From Microbacterium barkeri (GTDB lineage: Bacteria > Actinomycetota > Actinomycetes > Actinomycetales > Microbacteriaceae): a stretch of 64,000 nt of DNA. The translations under genes were made by a program, and so were the position numbers. The notes under the pieces were generated by a model, which did not search any database, was not told the origin of the DNA, and was given only the letters and a program-made list of their open reading frames with translations. Numbering within the stretch: position 1 is the first letter of the stretch; each line of letters starts with the position of its first letter. Positions 51,451 to 59,554 of the stretch are shown here, one piece after another. The DNA is taken from contig NZ_BSEJ01000003.1 of the NCBI RefSeq assembly GCF_027921765.1, positions 1-64,000 on the forward strand. Reading direction: 5' to 3'.

Positions 51451-52353
51451 TCAGGTGAGCGACGGGTATCCCAGCACGGGCGGCACGGCGAGGAGCACGA
51501 GAAGCGCGACGCCCACGAGCGACAGCAGCGCGATCTGCAGACCGCGGCGGTTGCGGCCGCTCGTCCGAGCGAGGACCAGTCCGACGACGAGGCCCGTGAT
51601 GAGGCCGCCGACGTGCGCCTGCCACGAGACGTTGAACCCCGGGATGAACCCGATGACGAGGTTGATGCCGAGCACCACGAGGATGCCGCGGATGTCGCCG
51701 CCCAGCCGGCGCCCGATGACGAGCAGCGTGCCGAGGAGGCCGAACACGGCTCCCGAGGCGCCCACGACGGGCGTCGAGAAGGCCAGCAGGGCCACCGCGA
51801 CCGAGCCGCCGATCGTCGAGAGGACGTACACCGCGAGGAAGCGCCCGCTGCCGATGATCGGCTCGAGGATACGGCCGATCATCCACAGCGACAGCAGGTT
51901 GAGGCCCACGTGCCAGAAGCCGCCGTGCACGAGCGCGACCGTCACGAGCCGCCAGGGCTGCGTGGTGCCGGTCAGCTCGGGGTACAGCGTCGGAGCGTAG
52001 AACGCGAGCCACTGCTGGACGCCGATGGCGCCGCCGAAGCCGTATCCGTCGACCATCTGGAGGAGGTAGGCGACGGCCGTGATGCCCGCGATCCACGCCA
52101 TGACGCGCGGACGGCCGCCGGCGATGGCGACCGCGCCGCCTCCGCGCCAGCGTCGCTCAGCGCGGCGCTGGGCGGGTGTGCGGCTCTTGCGCTGCTCCTT
52201 CATGCACTCCGGGCACACGACGCCGACCGGCCCCTGGGTCTGGCAGTCCGCGCAGATCGTGCGCAGGCAGCGCTGGCACAGGACGAAGCTCTGGCGATCG
52301 GGGTGCCGATAGCAGTAGTCGTCGGGATTCCGGGGTCGGTCGGCGGTGGTCAC
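51451..52353 (-). CDS. Rhomboid family intramembrane serine protease
   Basis: The 300-residue protein has an N-terminal zinc-binding B-box-like region (Cys/His pairs in CYRHPDRQSFVLCQRC and ICADCQ...VCPEC), then six membrane helices with the rhomboid catalytic Ser in VGASGAVFGLLG and His in WQAHVGGLITG. The HGGFWHVGLNLLSLW motif (loop 1 to helix 2) is also conserved. It cleaves membrane-embedded substrates, not known here. The start is GTG at 52353, 12 nt after the ppiA stop, so the two genes probably form a unit, as in other actinobacteria. Confidence 0.94.
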   Translation of the reverse strand: MTTADRPRNPDDYCYRHPDRQSFVLCQRCLRTICADCQTQGPVGVVCPECMKEQRKSRTPAQRRAERRWRGGGAVAIAGGRPRVMAWIAGITAVAYLLQMVDGYGFGGAIGVQQWLAFYAPTLYPELTGTTQPWRLVTVALVHGGFWHVGLNLLSLWMIGRILEPIIGSGRFLAVYVLSTIGGSVAVALLAFSTPVVGASGAVFGLLGTLLVIGRRLGGDIRGILVVLGINLVIGFIPGFNVSWQAHVGGLITGLVVGLVLARTSGRNRRGLQIALLSLVGVALLVLLAVPPVLGYPSLT

Positions 52354-52365
52354 GCGAGCGCCGTG

Positions 52366-52923
52366 TCAGACGGCGACGACGTCGATCGACGAGATGACGA
52401 CGTCCTCGCGCGGGCGGTCGGCCGCGCCGGTCGGAACCTGGGCGATCGCGTCGACCACGGCGCGCGACGAGTCGTCGGCGACCTCGCCGAAGATCGTGTG
52501 CTTGCCCTGCAGCCACGGGGTGGGGTCGGTCGTGATGAAGAACTGCGACCCGTTCGTGCCGCTCAGCTTGCCCGTGATGGCGTTCGGGCGCTTGCCCGCG
52601 TTGGCCATGGCGAGCTTGTAGGGCGCGTTGAAGTCGAGCTCGGGGTGGATCTCGTCGTCGAACGTGTAGCCGGGGCCGCCGACGCCCTGGCCGAGCGGGT
52701 CGCCGCCCTGGATCATGAAGTTCGGGATGATGCGGTGGAAGATGACGTCCTTGTAGAGGGGGCCCTCGCCGGCTGCGCCCGTGCGCGGGTCGGTCCACTC
52801 CTGCGAGCCGTCCGCCAGCCCGATGAAGTTCTGGACGGTGCGGGGTGCGTGGTCCCCGAAGAGGTTGACCACGATGTCGCCGTGGTTCGTGTGGATGGTC
52901 GCGACGGCGGTGTGCTGAGTCAT
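52366..52923 (-). CDS. ppiA: Peptidyl-prolyl cis-trans isomerase (cyclophilin)
   Basis: The 185-residue cytoplasmic cyclophilin has FHRIIPNFMIQGGDP, GTNGSQFFIT and the tryptophan of DPTPWLQGKHTIFG, i.e. the full active site of the family. It speeds proline isomerisation in protein folding. ATG 52923 (MTQHTAVATIHTNHGDI) is preferred over an in-frame ATG 6 nt upstream. It lies upstream of the rhomboid gene on the same strand, the order typical of the actinobacterial origin region. Confidence 0.96.
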   Translation of the reverse strand: MTQHTAVATIHTNHGDIVVNLFGDHAPRTVQNFIGLADGSQEWTDPRTGAAGEGPLYKDVIFHRIIPNFMIQGGDPLGQGVGGPGYTFDDEIHPELDFNAPYKLAMANAGKRPNAITGKLSGTNGSQFFITTDPTPWLQGKHTIFGEVADDSSRAVVDAIAQVPTGAADRPREDVVISSIDVVAV

Positions 52924-53020
52924 GGGCACATTCTCTCAGAGTCCGCAAGGCCGGAGCTGATCGGGGATGCCATCTGGCAGGATGGTCGAAAGCAGACCCC
53001 ATCGACGCGGGAGGGCACAC

Positions 53021-53551
53021 GTGAGCCTCAGCCTCAGCAGGAAGCAGAAGAAGGAGCTCAAGAAGCTCCAGCAGTCCGCGGCGCACGTCTGGGAGGCGCA
53101 GCAGGTCGTCGCCGCCGGCGCCGCCGACGTCGCACGGCAGGCGGGTCGCCAGCTCGAGACGTTCGGGCGCAAGCAGGTCGCACCCGCGGTCGAGGAGAAG
53201 TACCACGAGATCCTCGAGCCCTACGTGAACCGGGCTCGCCCGTTCGTGGACCAGGGCGTCAAGGCCTCGAAGAAGTTCATCGACGGATCGGTCGTGCCGG
53301 TCGCCGGCGCGGTCGTGGGCAAGGCCCTCTCGGCCTGGGACGTCGCTGCCGAGACGCGCGACAAGCTCGCCCGCTCGCGCGCCGGCATCCCCGTCGTCGC
53401 TCCCAAGAAGAAGTCGAGCGCGGGCCCGGTCATCGCCCTCATCCTCGGCATCGCCGCGGCCGCCGGCGTGCTCTACGCCGCGTGGCAGACGCTGCGCGCC
53501 GACGACGAGCTCTGGGTGGCCGACGACCCGCTCGCGGCGCCCGACGCCTGA
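53021..53551 (+). CDS. Actinobacterial membrane protein of unknown function
   Basis: The 176-residue protein starts with a lysine-rich amphipathic segment (RKQKKELKKLQQ), continues with a helical region (residues 20-110) resembling apolipoprotein-like amphipathic helices, and has one membrane helix near residues 130-152 followed by an acidic C-terminal tail with DDELW. Similar proteins are sometimes labelled as DNA helicase in databases, without support. GTG 53021 follows GGGAGGG. Gene context gives no clear role. Confidence 0.65.
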   Translation: MSLSLSRKQKKELKKLQQSAAHVWEAQQVVAAGAADVARQAGRQLETFGRKQVAPAVEEKYHEILEPYVNRARPFVDQGVKASKKFIDGSVVPVAGAVVGKALSAWDVAAETRDKLARSRAGIPVVAPKKKSSAGPVIALILGIAAAAGVLYAAWQTLRADDELWVADDPLAAPDA

Positions 53552-53644
53552 CCTGAGGATCCGGCGCGGCGGGGCGACCCGCCGCGCCGTTCCGCTGCGC
53601 TCGCGGGTGCTCCTCGCGGAGCGCGACGCTGAGGAGGAGAGCGG

Positions 53645-54145
53645 ATGGCCGACGGCACGACGACGCAGGATGGGCTCGAGCGCGTCCGCGCGGCCGCCGC
53701 GGAGCGCGGACTCGACATCGACGTGCAGGCGTCTCCGCGTGCCACGTCCCTCGAGGAGGCCGCCGCGCTCCGCGGCATCACGCCCTCCGACATCGTCAAG
53801 ACCCTCGTCGTGAAGGGAAAGGGCGACCGGTTCTACTTCGCGCTCGTACCCGGCGATCGCTCGATCTCGTGGTCGAAGCTGCGCGCCGTGGTCGGCGTGA
53901 ACAGGCTGCGCCTGCCCGAGCCGCCCCTCGCTCTCGAGGCGACGGGGTACGAGCGCGGCACGATCGTCCCGCTCGGATCCACGCGGGACTGGCCCGTCTA
54001 CGCGGACGAGCGGATGGTCGGAAAGCGCGTCTCGATGGGCGCGGGAGCCCACGGCTACACGCTGTTCGTCGACGCGGACGCCCTGATCGCCGCCTACGGC
54101 GCGACCGTCGCCGACATCACCGACCCGATCGAGGCCATCCGCTGA
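53645..54145 (+). CDS. YbaK/ProX-like aminoacyl-tRNA deacylase
   Basis: The 166-residue protein belongs to the YbaK/ProX editing-domain family, which hydrolyses misacylated tRNAs in trans. Conserved segments are AAALRGITPSDIVKTLVVKGKGDRFYFALVPGD (with the lysine needed for activity) and VGKRVSMGAGAHGYTLFVDADALI near the end. The specific tRNA is not predictable. AGGAGGAGAG precedes the ATG. The gene stands between unrelated genes and is convergent with the I36-type gene, 3 nt apart. Confidence 0.88.
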   Translation: MADGTTTQDGLERVRAAAAERGLDIDVQASPRATSLEEAAALRGITPSDIVKTLVVKGKGDRFYFALVPGDRSISWSKLRAVVGVNRLRLPEPPLALEATGYERGTIVPLGSTRDWPVYADERMVGKRVSMGAGAHGYTLFVDADALIAAYGATVADITDPIEAIR

Positions 54146-54148
54146 CCG

Positions 54149-54688
54149 CTATCCCGAGACGCGGACCGAGGACGCCTTGTTGTTCATCGTGCTGCTGATC
54201 GAGCTCGAGTACGAGTAGTAGCCGTACGACGCCCCGCCGTAGTTCGTGTGCTCGTAGACCTTCACCTTGCAGTTCGAGTAGCCGCGCATCGACGAGGCGC
54301 GGTCCTGGAACGAGATGTTGGCGTTGCCCATCCACTGCCCCGACACGCACGAGCTCGATCCGTAGAGGTCCCAGTACGAGCCGCTGTACGACGTGCCGTC
54401 GTACAGGCGCGCGAGCAGGTACGTCGCCGCGACGCCCGCCTCGATCCCGTCGGCACTCGACGAGCGGGCGGATGGCGCGGCCGCGTCGACGACGACCTGG
54501 CCGGTCTGCTCGAGGACGGCGGCGTGGAGGTCCTCCCCGCGCGGCACGCAGATGGTCTCGCCCGTGTCGACGAAGACGCCGCAGTCCTGCTCGACCGATG
54601 CCGTCGCGGGCGCCGCCGCGATCGCACTCGCCCCGACAGCCGCGATGCAGGCGAGCACCGCTCCGATTCGCTTCCTCATGGCGCCCAT
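54149..54688 (-). CDS. Secreted peptidase inhibitor family I36 protein
   Basis: The 179-residue protein has a Sec signal peptide (residues 1-30, cleaved after ATA or ASA) and a C-terminal domain of about 80 residues of the beta/gamma-crystallin-like I36 type: YWDLYGSSSCVSGQWMGNANISFQDRASSMRGYSNCKVKVYEHTNYGG. The two Cys could form a disulfide. The founding I36 member, from Streptomyces, inhibits metalloproteases. AGAGGAG lies before the ATG at 54688. A TTGACA/17 bp/GAGATT promoter and an upstream palindrome control it. Confidence 0.8.
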   Translation of the reverse strand: MGAMRKRIGAVLACIAAVGASAIAAAPATASVEQDCGVFVDTGETICVPRGEDLHAAVLEQTGQVVVDAAAPSARSSSADGIEAGVAATYLLARLYDGTSYSGSYWDLYGSSSCVSGQWMGNANISFQDRASSMRGYSNCKVKVYEHTNYGGASYGYYSYSSSISSTMNNKASSVRVSG

Positions 54689-54734
54689 GCCGACTCCTCT
54701 ATCCGGAGCCCCGATCGACGAACCCCGTCCCCGG

Positions 54735-54763
54735 AATCTCGCACGCCACGCGGGCGGTGTCAA
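54735..54763 (-). promoter_or_regulatory. Promoter of the I36-type gene
   Basis: On the minus strand TTGACA (54758-54763) is followed after exactly 17 bp by GAGATT (54735-54740). The palindrome at 54771-54790 sits 7 bp upstream of the -35. Confidence 0.55.
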
Positions 54764-54770
54764 GGCGTTG

Positions 54771-54790
54771 TGTCCTCCGAATGGGGGACA
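54771..54790. promoter_or_regulatory. Palindromic operator-like site, second copy
   Basis: TGTCCTCCGAATGGGGGACA differs from the site at 28438-28457 at two of 20 bases. It lies between the divergent I36-type and sigma factor genes, 51 bp before the latter. Confidence 0.6.
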
Positions 54791-54840
54791 CGCCGCGGAC
54801 GAAGTGTGAGACGATTCGGGACACCGGAGCATTACAGGGT

Positions 54841-55434
54841 GTGAACGCAGTGGAACACGACGTGGCAGCCGTGCCGTCGCAGGCCGACGAGGCGCTGCTC
54901 GACGCGGTCGCACGCGGAGACCACACGGCGTTCGCCACGATCTACGAGCGCCACGTGCGCACGGTCTTCCGCTTCGCGCTGAGCCTCGGCATCTCACCGC
55001 GCGACGTCGAGGACGTGACGCAGGAGGTCTTCGTGGTCGCGTTCAAGAAGGCCGCGAGGATCCGCACCGCCGACGGATCCGCCCTCCCCTGGCTCATGGT
55101 CACGTGCCGCAACCTCTCGTACGCGCATCTGCGGAAGCGCGCGAAGGATCACGCGAACCTCGACGCCGGAGAGCACGACGTCGCCGATCCGACGGCGTCG
55201 CCCGAGAGCCGCGCCCTGCAGGCCGAGCTCTCCCTGACGATCGCCGAGGCGATCGGCCGCCTCTCGCCGCGGGACCAGGAGCTGGTCCATCTGTGCCTCG
55301 ACCGGGGGATGACCTACCGGCAGGCCGCGCACGCGCTCGGCGTCACCGACGGGACGGTGCGAAACCGCCTGTCGCGTGCCAGGGCCGAGCTGCGCAGCTC
55401 CCTCCGCGGCGCCTTCCGTGAGCAGGGATCATGA
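54841..55434 (+). CDS. RNA polymerase sigma-70 family (ECF) factor
   Basis: The 197-residue protein has region 2 (FATIYERHVRTVFRFALSLGISPRDVEDVTQEVFVVAFKKA) and region 4 (LSPRDQELVHLCLDRGMTYRQAAHALGVTDGTVRNRLSRARAEL), without regions 1 and 3, as in ECF sigma factors. The GTG at 54841 is uncertain; GTG 54850 is also possible. Its stop overlaps the ATG of the next gene as ATGA. That gene encodes a membrane protein in the place of an anti-sigma factor. The shared palindrome upstream may regulate both directions. Confidence 0.88.
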   Translation: MNAVEHDVAAVPSQADEALLDAVARGDHTAFATIYERHVRTVFRFALSLGISPRDVEDVTQEVFVVAFKKAARIRTADGSALPWLMVTCRNLSYAHLRKRAKDHANLDAGEHDVADPTASPESRALQAELSLTIAEAIGRLSPRDQELVHLCLDRGMTYRQAAHALGVTDGTVRNRLSRARAELRSSLRGAFREQGS

Positions 55435-55922
55435 GACTGCACCCCCCGACCGACGACCAGGTCGCGTCGATGCGCCGCAAGATCTTCGCCGAGATCGCCC
55501 GGAACCGCGCACGGCGTCGCTCGCGGCTGACGTTCACCGCGGCCACGACCGCGCTCGTCGTCGCCGTCACCACCGCGGGCGCCATCCTCGTCGAGATGGC
55601 GAAGCCCGACGACCTCAACGTGAGCTTCGACTGCTACACGACGGCCGACCTGTCGGCGCCGCACGGCACGACGTCGTTCGTCGACGACGACCGCGATCGC
55701 GACCGCACGCTCGCTCTCGAGGATCGGGTCGCGCAGGCCCTCGAGTTCTGCATGGCGGGCTACAACGCGGTGCCGACCGACGGCGACGTCGAGATGGTGC
55801 GGGTCGTGAACCCCACCGTGTGCATGATGCAGGATCGCCGGCTCGCCGTGCTGCCCAACGAGCAGTACGCATCCACGGAGGACTTCTGCGAGGGTCTCGA
55901 CCTCGCGGCCCCGTTCGAGTAG
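55431..55922 (+). CDS. Single-span membrane protein coupled to the sigma factor gene
   Basis: The 163-residue protein has a cytoplasmic basic N-terminus of about 33 residues, a membrane helix (residues 34-55) and an outer domain of about 105 residues with four cysteines (in FDCYTT, EFCMAGYN, TVCMMQD and DFCEGL), likely two disulfides. No zinc-binding anti-sigma motif (HxxxCxxC) is seen and the cytoplasmic part is short, yet gene order and ATGA overlap point to partnership with the sigma factor. It could be a reduced anti-sigma factor or a sensor partner. No homologue is recognised. Confidence 0.6.
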   Translation: MRLHPPTDDQVASMRRKIFAEIARNRARRRSRLTFTAATTALVVAVTTAGAILVEMAKPDDLNVSFDCYTTADLSAPHGTTSFVDDDRDRDRTLALEDRVAQALEFCMAGYNAVPTDGDVEMVRVVNPTVCMMQDRRLAVLPNEQYASTEDFCEGLDLAAPFE

Positions 55923-55929
55923 GCCGCGG

Positions 55930-56376
55930 TCAGCGCGCGGGAGCGAGCAGAGCCGCGAGGCGCTGCACCGCGAAGGCATAGCCCTGCACGCCCGCTCCGA
56001 CGATCACGCAGCTGGCGACATCCGACAGGTACGAGTGGTGGCGGAACGGCTCGCGCGCGTGCACGTTCGAGATGTGCACCTCCGCGAAGGGCAGGTGCAC
56101 GCCGGTGAGGGCGTCGCGCAGCGCGACCGACGTGTGGGTGAGCGCGCCGGGGTTGATCACCACCGCGTCGCAGTCGCCCCGCGCCTCGTGGATCGCGTCG
56201 ACGAGCGCGCCCTCGTGGTTGCTCTGGATGGCCCGCACCTCGAATCCGAGATCGGCGGCCGTGCGCTCGACGAGCGCCACGACGTCGTCGAGCGTGTCCG
56301 AGCCGTAGATCTCGGGCTCGCGCGTGCCGAGGAGGTTGAGATTCGGCCCGTTCACGAGCAGGATCCGACCGTTCAC
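55930..56376 (-). CDS. aroQ: Type II 3-dehydroquinate dehydratase
   Basis: The 148-residue enzyme removes water from 3-dehydroquinate in the shikimate pathway. Conserved active-site parts are [17 protein letters not shown] (with the catalytic tyrosine), [31 protein letters not shown] and [23 protein letters not shown] 56376 follows GAAGGGA and gives the standard start; an in-frame GTG at 56394 overlaps the upstream NUDIX stop and is also possible. Other shikimate genes are not adjacent. Confidence 0.96.
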   Translation of the reverse strand: MNGRILLVNGPNLNLLGTREPEIYGSDTLDDVVALVERTAADLGFEVRAIQSNHEGALVDAIHEARGDCDAVVINPGALTHTSVALRDALTGVHLPFAEVHISNVHAREPFRHHSYLSDVASCVIVGAGVQGYAFAVQRLAALLAPAR

Positions 56377-56390
56377 GTGCGTTCCCTTCG

Positions 56391-56810
56391 TCACAGGAGT
56401 CCGGCCATCCGCAGGGCGGTGTCGACGAACGAGACCCGCTCGATCGACCGCACGCGGCTGAGCGGGATCCACTCGGCCATGTCGGTCGACCCGTCGAGCT
56501 CGTAGGCGAGGGACCCGCCCGTGATCGTCGCCCGGTAGACGATCCGCAGCGCCTGCATGTCGCCGGTCCCCGCGAGCCGCTTGCGGGCGGGGATGACGAC
56601 CGAGTCGATCCCGATGACGTCCCCGAGCTCGACCTCGTAGCCCGTCTCCTCGCGCACCTCGCGTCGGCAGGTCTGAGCGGGATGCTCGCCGGGGTCCATC
56701 CCGCCGCCCGGCATCGTCCAGGCGGGCTTCGACCCCTCGATCCAGCGCGAGAGCAGCACGCGCTCGGCCTCGTCGACGATGACGGCGTAGGCGGCGACTC
56801 TCAGGTCCAT
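56391..56810 (-). CDS. NUDIX hydrolase
   Basis: The 139-residue protein contains the Nudix box [25 protein letters not shown] (Gx5Ex7REUxEExGU pattern with small deviations), which binds the metal and cleaves nucleoside diphosphate-linked compounds. The substrate is unknown. The ATG at 56810 has a TAGGCT box 12 nt upstream, so it is probably leaderless. The TGA stop touches an alternative start of aroQ, so both genes may be read together. Confidence 0.9.
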   Translation of the reverse strand: MDLRVAAYAVIVDEAERVLLSRWIEGSKPAWTMPGGGMDPGEHPAQTCRREVREETGYEVELGDVIGIDSVVIPARKRLAGTGDMQALRIVYRATITGGSLAYELDGSTDMAEWIPLSRVRSIERVSFVDTALRMAGLL

Positions 56811-56816
56811 GACGTC

Positions 56817-56822
56817 AGCCTA
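56817..56822 (-). promoter_or_regulatory. -10 element (TAGGCT) for leaderless NUDIX gene
   Basis: On the minus strand TAGGCT starts 12 nt before the ATG at 56810. It overlaps the stop codon region of the upstream exporter gene. Confidence 0.45.
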
Positions 56823-58310
56823 CTGATCCCGGATCGCGGCGCCGTCGGCCTCGCCGCGCGGCGGGACCGGCACGAGCTTGCCGGTGCCGGCGGCGGCGCG
56901 GGGGCGCGCGGTCGTCCGCACCCTCATCCGCACGCCGTCCAGGGTCGCACGCAGCGGGGAGCCGATGAACAGGCCGAGGGTCGCGCCCGCGGCGAGCGCG
57001 ATGCCGATCATGCCGGCGGTCACGAGCGCCTGCGTCGCGACGATGAGCCGCGCGGTGTCGTCGCCGGCCTCGACCATCCCGAGAAGACCCCGGAACACGG
57101 CGGAGCCCGGAACGAGGGGGACGATCGCGGCCGTCGTCACGGCGACGGATGGCACGTGCAGGCGCTGGGCGATGAGCGCGCCGACGAGGCTCGCGGCGAA
57201 CGCCCCCGCGAAGCTCGCTCCGGCGGCGTCGAGTCCGGCCGCCGAGGGCACCGCGTAGCCGGTCCAGGCGATCGTCGCGAGCAGGACGCTCACGACGACG
57301 ATGCGGAGGCCGGCGCCGTTCATGACCGCGACGGTGATCGCCACGATCACCGCGCCGACGATCTGACCCGCGAACGGCCCGAACGGCAGCGCCTCGCTCG
57401 GCAACTGCAGGCCGACGCCGAGCGCGCTCGCGAGCTGCAGCCCGACCACGATGCCGAGCACGACGCCGAGGGTCTGCAGGGTGAGCTCGAGGATGCGCCC
57501 TCCCGCGGTGAGCGCGAATCCGTCGATCGCGTCTTGCGCGGCGCCGACGACGGCGAGACCCGCGAGCATGAGCACGATGCCCGAGGAGACGACGATCGTC
57601 GAGCGGACGTCGGTGAACGGCTCGACGCCGAGGCGCGACAGGAGCGCGACGACGACCGTGACGGCGACGAGCGTGAACGCGCCGACCACCTGGCTGAAGA
57701 ACATGGGCACGCGCAGCTTCGCGAGCCCCGCCTGGGAGCCGGCGACGCCCAGCGCGGCGAGGAAGGTCACGGCCAGCGCGATCCACGACGCGCCGAACAT
57801 CACGCCGACGCCGACCGCGAGGAGCGCCTGCACCGTGATCACGACGCCGGGCTGATAGAGGAACGGCGTGCGGCGGATCTGGCGGAACCGCGCCCGCGCC
57901 TCGCCGAGCTCGAGGCCCTCCTCGATCTCGGTCACGAGCGCCTGGAGGCGCTGGAGCTTCGCGTGATCGGGAACGGCCGACCGCACGACCTGCATGAGGG
58001 TGATCGGCAGGTCGTCGCCTCCGCGGTGATCCGACACCGTCACGGAGTTGTAGGTCACGTCGACGTGCACGCTCTTGAGCCCGTAGGCGCGGGTGATGCG
58101 CAGGGCCGCGAGCACGACCTCCTTCGCCGACGCGCCGACCGACAGCATGACCTCGGCCACCCGCATCGCGAGGTCGATGATCCGCACGGCCATCGCGTCG
58201 TCGACGACCGTGAGCAGCTCGGTGGGGGCGGCCTTCGACGCGTCGCTCCACAGCGCCCTGCGGACGCTCTCCATCACGCGCCGACGACGATCCTGAGCCA
58301 TGCCCTCCAT
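56820..58310 (-). CDS. Threonine/serine exporter ThrE family protein
   Basis: The 496-residue protein joins the two halves of the ThrE exporter. The N-terminal soluble domain (about residues 35-165) contains MLSVGASAKEVVLAALRITRAYGL and VTYNSVTVS; the C-terminal part has ten membrane helices. The Corynebacterium ThrE exports threonine and serine in exchange for protons. Two start codons (58310 and 58301) are possible and neither has a well-spaced ribosome-binding site. The gene is alone, with the NUDIX and aroQ genes following on the same strand. Confidence 0.88.
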   Translation of the reverse strand: MEGMAQDRRRRVMESVRRALWSDASKAAPTELLTVVDDAMAVRIIDLAMRVAEVMLSVGASAKEVVLAALRITRAYGLKSVHVDVTYNSVTVSDHRGGDDLPITLMQVVRSAVPDHAKLQRLQALVTEIEEGLELGEARARFRQIRRTPFLYQPGVVITVQALLAVGVGVMFGASWIALAVTFLAALGVAGSQAGLAKLRVPMFFSQVVGAFTLVAVTVVVALLSRLGVEPFTDVRSTIVVSSGIVLMLAGLAVVGAAQDAIDGFALTAGGRILELTLQTLGVVLGIVVGLQLASALGVGLQLPSEALPFGPFAGQIVGAVIVAITVAVMNGAGLRIVVVSVLLATIAWTGYAVPSAAGLDAAGASFAGAFAASLVGALIAQRLHVPSVAVTTAAIVPLVPGSAVFRGLLGMVEAGDDTARLIVATQALVTAGMIGIALAAGATLGLFIGSPLRATLDGVRMRVRTTARPRAAAGTGKLVPVPPRGEADGAAIRDQ

Positions 58311-58383
58311 CCTGTGCCACGAGGTTCACCGTTCGCCGAACGATCCGGGATTTCCGCTCCGCACGTCTTTCGGAACCTCACCC

Positions 58384-58416
58384 CGTTTCGACTCGCTCCG
58401 CTCGCTCAACGACCGG
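58384..58416. repeat. 33-bp dispersed repeat
   Basis: Identical to 43102-43134 and 58527-58559 over all 33 bp. Confidence 0.9.
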
Positions 58417-58464
58417 ACCCGGGCATCCCGCAGCGACCGAGACGATCCGGACTCCCCCTCCGGA

Positions 58465-58500
58465 CATTGAGCGAGGGAGCGCAGCGACCGAGACGAAATG
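58465..58500. repeat. Diverged inverted copy of the 33-bp repeat
   Basis: Contains CATTGAGCGAGGGAGCGCAG and GAGACGAAATG, the complement of the repeat with an internal duplication. Confidence 0.6.
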
Positions 58501-58526
58501 CCGCAACCCAGCCTCCGAACGCCCCG

Positions 58527-58559
58527 CGTTTCGACTCGCTCCGCTCGCTCAACGACCGG
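58527..58559. repeat. 33-bp dispersed repeat
   Basis: Identical to 43102-43134 and 58384-58416. Confidence 0.9.
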
Positions 58560-58591
58560 GCCCGGGGCATCGCGCAGCGACCGAACGCGCA

Positions 58592-58628
58592 GCGAGCCGG
58601 CCCCGGGCGGAACCCGGGGCCGGCTCGC
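58592..58628 (-). terminator. Terminator of the kinase-regulator-DUF4097 operon
   Basis: Perfect 16-bp arms (GCGAGCCGGCCCCGGG) with a CGGAA loop, 15 nt after the DUF4097 stop codon. Confidence 0.82.
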
Positions 58629-58642
58629 GGTGCGGCAGCGCG

Positions 58643-59554
58643 TCAGCGCGCGGAGGCGCCACCCGGTCGGAGAGTCGCATCCCCTGCCGCGACCTGCACC
58701 GAGATCTCGCGCGGCGACGAGCTCTCGACGTCGAGGCGGTTGTCGAAGTCGCCTGCCGAGACGTCGGAGCGCACGGCGTAGGTCTCGTCGGGGAGCACGA
58801 GGTCGAGCGAGCCCGCGCTCACGTCGACCGTCACCTCGGCGGGCGCGTCGCCCGTGAGCTCGGCGTCGAGACGGCCCGCAGCGACCGTGAAGCCGGCCTC
58901 CGCGACGTCGGCGAGCGCGAGGTCGGCCTGGCCCGCGCTCAGGTCGACCTCGAGCGACGCGGCCGAGCCGTCGAGGCTCAGGTACCCCGCCCCGACCTCG
59001 GCGTCGACCTCGCCGAAGTCGCCCTCGGCCGTGAGGCTGCCGCCCGAGAGCGAGAGGTCGACATCGAGGCCCGCGCCCTTCAGGCGCTCCGGCAGCGTCA
59101 GCACGACGGTCTGCTCGTCGTCGAACCAGTCGCCGCCGAACCAGTCGCCGCCGAACCACCAGCCGCGGAAGAACCCGTCGCGGCGGTCGACCGTCAGCTC
59201 GCCGCCGTCGCGCGAGACGCGCCATCCGTCATCCGCGTTCGTGACCTCCAGCACGGCCGCGTCGACGTCGCCGTAGGCGATCGCGAAGGAGGCCCCGGAG
59301 GCGTCGATGTCGAGGGAGGTCACGCCGGCGGCCGCCGCCGTGAGGGTCTCGTCGACCGAGAACGCGCCGCGCGCCGCGGCGACGCCCGAGCCGATGGCGG
59401 TGCCCAGCAGCGCCACGCCGCCGATCACCGCGACGACGAGCGCGACGACCTTGCCGCCCGATGCGGGAGGGGTGGGAGGGGCCGGACGCGGGGGCACGGC
59501 CGCGGGATCGTACGCCGACGCATCGAAGGCCGGCGGGGTGGTGGGGGTGCTCAT
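58643..59554 (-). CDS. DUF4097-family membrane-anchored beta-repeat protein
   Basis: The 303-residue protein has a Pro-rich N-terminal tail, one membrane helix (about residues 36-58) and a long DUF4097 domain of repeating beta strands (EVTVDVSAGSLDLVLPDE; ISVQVAAGDATLRPGG). The aromatic run WWFGGDWFGGDWFDD near residue 135 comes from a short tandem duplication and may form an exposed loop. DUF4097 proteins often accompany two-component systems of envelope stress. Its ATG overlaps the regulator stop by 4 nt, so it belongs to that operon. Confidence 0.85.
   Translation of the reverse strand: MSTPTTPPAFDASAYDPAAVPPRPAPPTPPASGGKVVALVVAVIGGVALLGTAIGSGVAAARGAFSVDETLTAAAAGVTSLDIDASGASFAIAYGDVDAAVLEVTNADDGWRVSRDGGELTVDRRDGFFRGWWFGGDWFGGDWFDDEQTVVLTLPERLKGAGLDVDLSLSGGSLTAEGDFGEVDAEVGAGYLSLDGSAASLEVDLSAGQADLALADVAEAGFTVAAGRLDAELTGDAPAEVTVDVSAGSLDLVLPDETYAVRSDVSAGDFDNRLDVESSSPREISVQVAAGDATLRPGGASAR

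Larger units (their letters stand above)
58311..58642. other. 332-bp non-coding gap with three dispersed-repeat copies
   Basis: The gap has no supported gene. It holds two identical 33-bp repeats in the same orientation (58384-58416, 58527-58559), an inverted diverged copy (58465-58500) between them, and a terminator (58592-58628). Confidence 0.75.

Noticed and set aside
51035..52096. A minus-strand open frame running through the DnaA-box-like gap into the rhomboid gene
   Set aside because: It reads through the terminator and repeats, in a different frame from the rhomboid protein, and has biased composition.
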